A stretch of 64,000 nt of DNA from Eutreptiella sp. 'Long Island Sound 2002'. Lineage: Eukaryota; Euglenozoa; Euglenophyceae; Eutreptiales; Eutreptiaceae. The notes under the pieces were generated by a model that ran no database searches, had not been told where the DNA came from, and was given only the letters and a program-made list of their open reading frames with translations. The stretch covers positions 67,591,453 through 67,655,452 of the forward strand of contig OZ038389.1 in assembly GCA_964036045.1 (NCBI GenBank). The letters run 5' to 3'. Position 1 is the first letter of the stretch. Each line of letters begins with the position of its first letter. Made by a program: the position numbers and the translations under genes. Below are positions 57,101-64,000 of this stretch, one piece after another.

Positions 57101-60100
57101 CCGTCGGGTTTGACGAGATCCGCGTTGCGATGAACCCCAGGTGGGGTGCTGCCGGGGCGCTCCTGCATGGCCAGGGGTGGTGCGTCGCGGACTGACATGT
57201 GCAGGGCCGTTGCCGGCGGTCAGCCGCCAACCGCCGACTGCAGTTTGGGCCGGACCGCTCCCCCCTCCCCCACAGCGGTCCTTGACCAAGCAGCCCAAAC
57301 CCGCCCAACAGCAGCCGCCGGCCAGCGCTCATGGACGCTGCCCCCCCTTCCCCCCACGGCCCCTTGCCCAAGCTACGGCCAGGTGCCAATAAGAAAAGAC
57401 CTGACAGTGGACCGACCGGGGGTATAGCGTTGACCAGGCTTGTGCTTGGTAACCTCCCCCCCCCCCCCCGGGGGTGGGGTAGGATTATCCCAACCCAATG
57501 ACTCAGCAAATCTGGCCCAATTTGGGGGAGGGGGGTTGGCATGCCTCTGTGGATTGCTGTCTGAGGCTGGCAGGGCCCATTCGCCTCTCACCACCTCTCT
57601 CCCGGTCCGGCCTATCCTTACCTCCCTGCCCTTCCCTTGGTATACCTTGTGCCAACGGCGCCACTGTCCCTGTTTCGCTGGGAGAGAGGGGGGGGGGGGG
57701 GGGGTTGTGACTAAGCCCAATTCCGGTCTGCATTGGCTGCAGTTCGGAGAAAGGCTGCCACACCGTTCCGGACACTTGGTGATCCCCCCCCCATATGCCA
57801 TTACAGCTGCTGCACGGAACACACACATCACCAACAGTGGACGAGGCTCAGCATTGAAGAAGAGGGGCTGCAGTTTGATTGTTCACCTCCAACAGACTAA
57901 TGCCCAATCCCGAGGTAGGACCCAACAAACGCCCCACAAGGGAGGGGGGGGGGTCCCAAGATCACTGATGCTTGATCTCCCCCATCATTCCCCCACCACA
58001 TTCGAGCACAATCCTGGTATGGACAGACCACTGTTTGGGGCTATATCAAACAAGGGAGGGATGTCAGTCACAGGGACACCTTGGCCTATGGATCCAAATG
58101 TGTGTGGGGGGGGGGGGGGCAAAATCAGTCAAACAATCCCCACAACAACCAACACAACCCCAATACGCCAACTTCTGGGCGCCGCTAACGCGCAAACGGC
58201 ACATCCTGCCACATCCAGCACAGCCCCAGCGCACCAACCACGGGGCTCCGTGAATGCGGAAACGACACCAGCAGGAGCACCGGCCGCAGCGGCCGACAGA
58301 AAGCAGCGACCCGACGCAACATGCGAAGGGAAGAACGGGTGACTGTCCAGGGCCCCGTAAACAACCAGACGGAATGTCACACAGGGGGGCTTGATGTGGC
58401 GCACGTGCAACCGTTTGGGCAACCGAAAGGAGTGGAAAGTGCACAGTGGAAAGTGCGAAATGGTCGGCATTACTCCGGCTGTTCCGGGGGGAGCCCCCTC
58501 AAAAGATGGGTGCCGTGGGTCGCATTTTGCGGTCCCTTCAGCAGTTGTTGTCTGCGATCCGTCCGGTTTTTTTTGTTTTGTTTTCATTTCGAAGCGCCTG
58601 CCAAGCCGGCGGTAACGGTCAACCAACGACGGTTGCCTGCCAACCGCTGTTGGTTACCCGCCAACTGCTGGGTGCTTCGAGCAGTCAGTGTTGGTGACGC
58701 AGAATTGTTTCTTTTCTGGTGAGGGAGCGCCCTTTCTGCCGAAAACCTGCCTCGCGTTGCTGTGTTCAGCATTGAGTTCCTGCCGCCCCGAACACCAGAG
58801 ATCTACTTTAACTTCATCCATGGCACGTCCACACCGCCCAGCTCTGTGCAGTATCGTGCTGAGACGGACAGTATCCACGTGGCCTGGGACACGGGGGTGC
58901 ACGCCAGCGCCGAAGGCGGCTTCCATGTGTACCCCTCCATCCCTGCGGCATACCACTGGGGCTCTGTGCTGGACGGCGCCAACGCCAGCCACTTCGGCCA
59001 GGGTGTCATCACCATCAGCCTGAACTTGCGTGCTGCCAACAATTGCACCCCCCAAACCTTCGAGGTCCGTCCCTCTGCATTACTTTCTGCTCTCCCGTCC
59101 CCCAGACGCCCCCCCCCCCGCCCCCCCTCCCCATGTTGAATAAACCCATCCCCAGCCCCAGCCCCACATGAGTACCCAACAGCAAGCCCCAGTTCAGATT
59201 TATCATCCCCTCATTCCCAATCACCGTCTGCATTGAGAGAAACATGTCGGGGCTGCATTTGGAAATTTGGGGCTTGGATTTTAGATGCGTAATGCAATCA
59301 CCCCAATGGCTTGAAGCGTACTGCAGCATGCTGCACCGGGGCCTCTGTGCCAGCAGCAGTGTCTTGTGCATTGTTATCGCATTTGGAAAGACAGTTTGCG
59401 GTGCGCCACATGAGCAAACCAAAGCGCATTTGCCTCTCGGGTCCTGCAGAATTATGCGCTGGATGCAGCACTTCTTACTGAGTTGCACGTGCTCACCGAC
59501 GTTTGTCAAGCGACAGCGGTTGGCATTTGACTGACGGCGGTTGTCAGCGGAGTGCTATTTGGTCGATTGCCAACTGCAGAGAGTCAACTGCCTGTGATTG
59601 GCGACACCTCAGCACATCACGTGAACGGAGACTCACACAAGGGCAAGCCAGGGGCAAAACAGGCGAGAGTGGGGGTAGTCTGCATCCGGTGGTCCGTCTT
59701 TAATGGCACAACAGGCAACGTGTGGCCGATGTGGTTGTGGATGCGCGAGCGCTACAAATGAACAAAAGAACACAGTTCGGTTGCTGCCAGCAGCGCAGCA
59801 TTGGTGGCCGCAGAAGCCCCCACGGGGTGTACAACTGCAGGGTGTTGAACGCCCAATTTTGGACCACGGATTGGATCAACCCCTTTCCCCTTGATGGCCT
59901 CTTGCTGCCGTGTTCCAGTGGCTCCAGCCAGGCCATCGCTTAGTTGCAACCCCCTCCCCTGCGGCGGGGGGGGGGGGGGGGGGCTGGATGGTCAGAGGCA
60001 AAAAGAATTTTGTGTACTTAAAAAGGGCCTCCAATGTCGGACCCCTTAAACTTACATCAAACACTTACATTTTGTTCCCGGGTACAATTTTGGGGGTCCA

Positions 60101-61176
60101 GGTGGCAGATAGGTAAGCACAGTGGGGTAGCAGAGGAGCTGGCAGAGCGGCTCCAAGTGTGCAGAGGCAAACGGTGTTGAGATTCCCAAGTGGACGTGGA
60201 AGGAAGGGATGGCTCATGCTGGGTTTCCGGTATCGATTCAACAAACAGGGGGGTGCAGGTATGACTGGCAACGGGCAGCAAAACTTGTGCCAAAATGGAC
60301 CTTTGATATCTGCTTCCCAACCTCACCTGCAGTCAGTTGCTGGGGCCAGGCTATTGCTCAAGGACCCAAGGGGGGGGGGGGATGGCGCATTTGGAGCTAG
60401 CCAGCCCCAGCCGGCCCACCCACCCACCCTTACGGATCCCGTCTGCTGCCCCCAGCCCCTCTGCCAGCCTCCCTCGCTCCCACTAAAACATGAGGTCACG
60501 CGTCTTACAGTGTGTGTGTGGGGGCGGGGGGAGGGGCAATTTCGTTAGGGGACAAGGTCGTGGGGAAAAGTTTGTTTTCCAGTTTGGTGCCAAAATTTTT
60601 CCCACGAAATTTTTTAGCGCAATTTGGGGTATTTCCTGCTCCTTGTGGGCCAGGTATTGTTGCGCAGTTGTCGGCAGTCATCAGTCTGTCCGTCACATCC
60701 GTTCGTCTTGCTCCCTCTTTTTTTTTATCTGAGAGCTCGTGAGTTGGTATTGTTGAAAATTTCGGCCTGCCAACTTCACACAACTGATTGTCCACAAGGA
60801 ACCAAGGGTTGGGGGTGTTGAAGTTTCCCGCGCCTGATGGTCCGCACCAAATTGGAGGTGTGCAGAAATTGTCCCCACCCAAAATTTTCCCCGCCCTGTA
60901 GCTGTCTTTGCACATGACAACTGATCAAGAGGTACTCTGTTCAAGCCCCAGATGGGGCAAACCTAGTAACACTGAGCTGTGTGAGGCGGGTTACCTCCTT
61001 GCCACCGCTGATGCCTCACCCATTGGCAGGTGGGGCTCTACAACTGCACCTACATTGCGAATACCCGCCGCTGCACCCAAGTGGAGGCGTTGAGCGTGTA
61101 CGGCAGCCCGGCCAACACCCCTGTGCGCTGCACACGCTGCAATGCCTGCCAGCCATACACATATCCATGGACAGAG
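47850..61176 (+). CDS. Gene 3: secreted or membrane-anchored glycoprotein, unrecognised (5 exons, 3-prime end not found)
   Basis: Exons 47850-48193, 48651-48920, 56541-57140, 58770-59064 and 61030-61176 join in frame to 552 codons. The ATG at 47850 opens a classic signal peptide (MPGCVPLLMLVATLALPG, likely cleaved after AWA near residue 21). Nine Asn-X-Ser/Thr sequons are spread over all exons (NQS, NLT, NST, NRT, NYT, NYS, NAS, NCT, NCT), so the chain is probably extracellular. The third exon has very GC-rich codons. The fifth is Cys-rich (CTRCNACQP). No membrane span or stop follows the fifth exon in frame before its donor GAG/GTTGTT, so the gene likely continues, perhaps beyond the window. 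I do not recognise the family. The exon 1 donor is ambiguous: CAGTG/GTATGA, or GATGG/GTGTCG three codons later, same phase. Confidence 0.77.
48651..48920 (+). CDS. Gene 3 exon 2
   Basis: Acceptor CCTCTGGTCCGCAG, donor CAACAG/GTACCT, phase 2 at both junctions. Encodes YECVKPLILYESTHWLRYRV and beta-strand-like sequence ending in DANRTN. Confidence 0.8.
49346..49386. other. Perfect 12-bp inverted repeat (hairpin)
   Basis: GATGTGTAACAC (49346-49357) and its exact complement GTGTTACACATC (49375-49386) flank a 17-base loop. It follows a C run of about 17. No function is assigned. Confidence 0.85.
49575..49690 (+). pseudogene. Relic of a dispersed TSxYTRKYQ element, copy 3
   Basis: The plus frame reads TSAYTQKYQLAHFLSFYDTP. 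After a stop, QLCFVLGKSG resembles TPLFVLGKRV of the 36.4 kb copy. Confidence 0.4.
50425..51000. repeat. Two tandem repeat families in series
   Basis: A ~138 bp unit (TCATGTTTCCATCATGAATT through GGACCGTTGCTTTTGTTTTG) occurs twice, at about 50425-50562 and 50563-50700. A unit with GCACTGGATGTTGGCCATGG, CCTGATTTTGT and GTGAAACTATGTTA then occurs about three times from 50703 to 51000. Confidence 0.85.
51007..52143. repeat. Long dispersed repeat block, copy 1
   Basis: About 1.1 kb, closely matched by 62887-64000. Order: a C run, CCAAAGGTG words, a CCCTAA-like stretch, TAATCAAGACTGAATATTGG then GACCGAGCTGGTGGG, GGGACATCAAGAATGATTCA, AAATGGGCTCAAAATGGGCT repeats, and TTAGAGGGCCG near its end. It has no coding capacity I would support. 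Confidence 0.9.
52144..54190. repeat. Nested array of three related units
   Basis: GTCCGCCACTTGCGA followed by CACCCATAGGTATCAT recurs at 52146, 53190 and 53955 (spacings 1044 and 765). Between them are two copies each of a GGTCTAGGAACAAATTTGG block and an AAGGGTGATGACAAT block. TGCTTGCTTGCTGCTGCTG runs recur. It is built from the same pieces as the long blocks. Confidence 0.8.
52401..52452. other. 13-bp perfect inverted repeat around telomere-like linker
   Basis: CCACCAGCTCGGT (52401-52413) faces ACCGAGCTGGTGG (52440-52452) across 26 bases containing GACCCTAACC and GAATATTGGG. Confidence 0.85.
54194..54797. mobile_element. MITE-like unit 1 with 12-bp inverted ends
   Basis: Starts ACCGAGCTGGGT (54194-54205) and carries its complement ACCCAGCTCGGT at 54764-54775, inside a 9-bp hairpin ACTAGGACC-CAGCTC-GGTCCTAGT. 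It contains a (CAG)n-like tract, a 20-bp perfect palindrome TTCAGGACGATCGTCCTGAA near 54478, and a 99-codon plus ORF (54438-54737). The ORF starts MSKKGRFWAVFGYFQDDRPE. It is followed directly by unit 2. Confidence 0.75.
54798..55416. mobile_element. MITE-like unit 2 with 12-bp inverted ends
   Basis: A near-identical tandem copy of unit 1: ACCGAGCTGGGT at 54798-54809, complement at 55383-55394, same hairpin and palindrome. It is longer mainly through extra CAG units. The 99-codon ORF (55057-55356) is kept with about eight amino acid changes. Confidence 0.75.
55429..55635. repeat. Core terminus plus telomere-like CCCTAA/TTAGGG words
   Basis: CCACCAGCTCGGT (55429-55441) runs straight into GACCCTAACCCCAGCCCTAA and CCCTAGCCC variants to about 55490. 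The opposite orientation, GGTTAGGGTTAGG, follows at about 55619-55631. Confidence 0.75.
55735..55900. repeat. Partial copy of the long-block head
   Basis: C runs with AAGGGGCCTCCGGCCAACAG and TTAGTTGGG, matching the start of the blocks at 51.05 and 62.93 kb. Confidence 0.7.
56541..57140 (+). CDS. Gene 3 exon 3 (GC-rich, 200 codons)
   Basis: The acceptor follows a poly-C tract and CGTCTCGCAG. The likely donor is CCCCAG/GTGGGG, phase 2. If unspliced, the frame would stop at about 57195 after 18 more codons. Encodes SLAGLNYTWGHVNYSQPLTA and GPYTFAFKVDVSVGFDEIRV. Codons end in G or C almost throughout, unlike exon 1. Confidence 0.82.
57141..58769. other. Gene 3 intron 3
   Basis: 1.6 kb of mostly GC-rich sequence with several G/C homopolymers and GGCGGTCAGCCGCCAACC-type words at both ends (57215-57240, 58600-58680). 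No gene seen. Confidence 0.6.
58770..59064 (+). CDS. Gene 3 exon 4
   Basis: Acceptor GTTGCTGTGTTCAG. One leading base completes Ser from exon 3. Donor TTCGAG/GTCCGT, phase 0. Encodes PPRTPEIYFNFIHGTSTPPS and two sequons (GANASHF, NNCTPQ). Confidence 0.82.
59065..61029. other. Gene 3 intron 4
   Basis: 2.0 kb with a SINE-like 3-prime fragment near its end, and G runs at about 59965 and 60370. No gene seen. Confidence 0.6.
60907..60962 (+). mobile_element. tRNA-derived SINE-like element, copy 3 (partial)
   Basis: CACATGACAACTGATCAAGA then GGTACTCTGTTCAAGCCCC, with B box GTTCAAGCC, matches the 3-prime half of the copy at 10225. It lies about 70 bases upstream of the gene 3 exon 5 acceptor. Confidence 0.55.
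61030..61176 (+). CDS. Gene 3 exon 5 (Cys-rich)
   Basis: Acceptor CCTCACCCATTGGCAG, donor ACAGAG/GTTGTT, 49 codons, phase 0 to 0. Encodes YNCTYIANTRRCTQVEALSV and RCTRCNACQP with closely spaced Cys pairs. Confidence 0.72.
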
Positions 61177-62331
61177 GTTGTTTCCCAACCCTTTTGTATG
61201 CGCAGCTTGCGCGCCCTATGTCACGACTGCTTGAAAGTAGCTGCCACAAGCAATCCCAAACAAATGCCACTGCCCGTGGAGAGACAGTGGAGGCAGCTCA
61301 ACAGGGAAATCTATTGAGAGGCATGGGACTGACAGGTTGCTGCACTAGGTCTCACGACATGGCTATGGTCACAGCAACAACGTGGCTACGGCCACAACGA
61401 TGGATTCACCTTTACGCAAGCCTGGCCTTGCCCGAGCTCGCAACCAGCGAGGCGCTTGTGTTCCTGCCCCTATTTCTCCCCCAGGAAGTTGGGAACTCCA
61501 CACCTGTGCTTGGGAACTACGCTGCATGCCTACTTCTGTGCTGAAGCATTTCTCTGCGTGCCTATTTCTGCGCCTCTACTCCCACTCTGCATGACTGTTG
61601 AATCCAGTCCTCCCTAGGAACAGTCAGCATTGATTGTACACCCTGACATCCCCCCGTGACTGTATCACCTGACCTGAATCGCTATGTTGTGCGCGAATGG
61701 GCTTATGTGAACTGAACCCAACCCCCCCCCCCCCCCCGAACATCCACACAACCGTGGCCCATCATGTTGCGACCCCTGTATGGAGTGCAAGAGAACTTCT
61801 GCTATGCAGTATACCCTATGTGCCAGGCTATGCACACTCAAGGGGGGCCAGTGGACTCTATCAGTCACAGCAGCTGCTGTTGGGCTGTGTGTGGCCAATC
61901 TACTGGGGAGGGTCCTCCCTCCCTTTCTGCCCCCGTATCCCCGTCCCTTTCGCCTTCCTTGACCAGCAGGACGGGACCCATGGTGGGGCTCGGGGGGGGC
62001 ACAAATGCACAGGAAAATTTGCGAGTGATTTGTCTCATCGCAGTTTTTGTGGTTGAGAATGGCCTCGTGTAGTGGGAAAGAGGGGCTTTGGTCATGTGTT
62101 GATTTGTCCATGCTCATATCATCGCCGTTCTGCCGCTGAGGCCCTGGTGCCAGGGAAGTACAAGAAGGGCCGGACAACCACGGAGGGTTCTGCTCCTTCA
62201 ACCCCCCCCCCCCCCCAGCCCCCCCCCTCCACGAAATGAACTGAATTTTGGGAATACTGTTGTTGGGCCATTTTTGATACACGAAGTCTGGGGTGCACTT
62301 TGTCTCCGGCCCTGTAATTCTTCAATGGCAT

Positions 62332-62400
62332 CGTGTGGCTCAGCTGTCGTAGCACACACGCCTGATGCAGAGGTACACAGTTTGAGCCTGATTACGCATG
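62332..62400 (+). mobile_element. tRNA-derived SINE-like element, copy 2
   Basis: GTGTGGCTCAGCTGTCGTAG (A box TGGCTCAGCTG), then CACACACGCCTGATGCAGAG, GGTACACA and a degraded B box GTTTGAGCC. It aligns with the copy at 10225. Confidence 0.6.
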
Positions 62401-62686
62401 ACAAAGGACAGCACCATCTTAGGGGGCCGTGATCCTCAAGCCGCATGAGATGCTGCAAGATATAAAGGGGAAGGCTCCTTTGGAACCTAGAGTTTGCCCA
62501 ACTAACCTCAGTTCTCACTTTACCCTTCTCATGCTTCCTTAGCACACCCGCTTTGTGTGTACAGGGTCTATGGGGCTTGCCGGCCTGGCTAAGTGGGCTG
62601 AACGCGACGACGTCCAGGGCTGCTCCGCAGCTCCTGAGGGTTTTTGTCGACTGCTTTTCTTCATTGCTGTTGATTTTGTGGTTGCC

Positions 62687-62688
<2 letters not shown>

Positions 62689-62775
<87 letters not shown>
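62689..62775. repeat. (GT)n microsatellite
   Basis: About 42 uninterrupted GT units on the plus strand. Confidence 0.95.
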
Positions 62776-62776
<1 letters not shown>

Positions 62777-62886
62777 CAATTTCATTCAGTTCCGGATTTT
62801 CTTCCCTAGAGAGTTCTGCATATTTTGTTGGTGACGTGTGTTTCCCCCACGGCCGCCCAGGGGCGCGTGACCTCACTGTGGTGTGG

Positions 62887-64000
62887 GCACGGGGGGTGCG
62901 GCTCCGCGGGTCCCAGGACGCCAACTACCCCCCCCCCCCCCCCCAAGGGGCCTCTAGCCAACAGGTGGTTGCCAAAGGTGCCACCCTTAGGAGTCCATGG
63001 GCGCCAAAGGCGCCCGACACTCCATGGGTACCAAAGGCGCACAAAGGAAAATTTTGTCCACTTCACACCCCAACACAACCCAACCCTGGCCCTAACCCCA
63101 CCCCAACCCTCAGCCTAGCCCTAACCCTAATCAAGACTGAATATTGGGACCGAGCTGGTGGGGGAGGGAACATTAGCTATGACTGGTGAGGGACATCAAG
63201 AATGATTCACACATTGATGGCTCTTGACAAAGTGAAATCAGCTTGCAAGTGAACCCCATCACCACGAGGCCCACTTTCAAGGCTTTTTGGACTTCTGAGG
63301 GGCCAAAATGCCCCAAAATGGGCTCAAAATGGGCTCATTTCACCTGTTTGTGCACCCCAAATGGTCTAGGATGAGGTTTGGAAAAACGCGTTTTTGACCC
63401 ATTTTTGACCCATTTTTGGTCCCAAAACAGCCCATTTTCAATGCATTTTGGGATTTTCGGAGGACCAAAATGGGCCACCACAAGCTCAAAACGGTCCAAA
63501 AACACTTGTTTTAGCGTCGCACATGGTCTAGGATCATTTTTGAGAAAAGTCATCTTTTTGCCCCTATTGGACCTTGTGGACCCATTTGGGCACCCACCTG
63601 TTTGGGCTTGAGCTTGCAGCTTGCCGCAGCCTAGTGGGCCTAGGTATTGGGGTCTAGGCGTCCGTTTGGGCAATTCTGAGGGGTAGAAATCACAAAAAGT
63701 GGGGGGTTGTGGGTGGAGTAGGTGCCCTCGGAATCGCATTTTGAGCCATGTAGCCCAAGATATGGCCTATTCTTGGTTTGTGGCTGTCGGCATTTGGAGC
63801 TTTTGGGGGCCTTTTTGGGCCGTTTCCGGGACATATCACGGAGTTAGAGGGCCGAAAAGAGCTCGTTGACACGGGGAAGTCAAGCCGCACGTGGAGTGTA
63901 CCCACCGTTTCCCTTCGTTTGGCCGTTTTGAATGTGTTCCAAGGCTTTTTTTGGCCCAAAAATGGCTGTTTTTGGCCCTAAACTGCAGCTTTTGAAACTG
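62887..64000. repeat. Long dispersed repeat block, copy 2 (truncated by window end)
   Basis: Closely matches 51007-52143 over its whole length, including the CCCTAACCCTAATCAAGACT junction followed by ACCGAGCTGG (63149-63158). It ends at the window edge at the same internal point, CTTTTGAAACTG. Confidence 0.9.

Larger units (their letters stand above)
61177..64000. other. 3-prime flank or next intron of gene 3
   Basis: No further exon with matching phase was found. The region holds a SINE-like element, a (GT)n tract and the second long repeat block, which runs off the window. Confidence 0.55.

Overview
The window looks like nuclear DNA of a unicellular eukaryote with a large, repeat-rich genome, possibly an alga. 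The lineage is a guess. Evidence for a eukaryote: three multi-exon genes whose reading frames join exactly across GT-AG introns, long introns full of repeats, a metazoan/plant-type cyclophilin with a disordered nuclear tail, tRNA-derived SINE-like elements, relics of eukaryotic transposons, and abundant (CA)n/(GT)n tracts. Nothing looks bacterial or organellar. Only about 10 percent of the window is confidently coding.

Layout. (1) Gene 1, minus strand, about 14864 to 2997: 14 phase-consistent exons, about 1063 residues, a predicted six-span membrane protein that I do not recognise. (2) 14865-19668: region between two divergently transcribed genes, holding direct duplications and a possible hAT transposon relic. 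(3) Gene 2, plus strand, 19669-41074: seven exons, 788 residues, a nuclear cyclophilin of the PPIG/NKTR type with Ser/Lys-rich, Glu-Lys, acidic and Arg-Asp-repeat tails. Introns 5 and 6 (7.7 and 6.2 kb) contain a pogo-like transposase relic, an unknown element ORF and several tandem repeats. (4) 41075-47849: repeats and two weak minus-strand exon candidates. (5) Gene 3, plus strand, 47850 to at least 61176: five exons, 552 residues so far, starting with a signal peptide and carrying nine N-glycosylation sequons; it is unrecognised and probably runs on past the last exon found.

The most distinctive non-genic feature is a repeat system at 51.0-55.5 kb, with a further copy at 62.9-64.0 kb running off the window. 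Its units begin, end or join at a shared core ACCGAGCTGG, in either orientation. At several junctions the facing cores are separated by, or abut, CCCTAA-rich telomere-like DNA. A tandem pair of about 600 bp units with 12-bp inverted ends lies inside it. A second unexplained element occurs at 7.4-7.75 kb and 30.3-31.3 kb and encodes a conserved protein of unknown type.

The three main genes have no obvious functional link. The genes were assembled by reading splice sites and phase by eye; no alignment or search was run. Coordinates of diffuse repeats are approximate.
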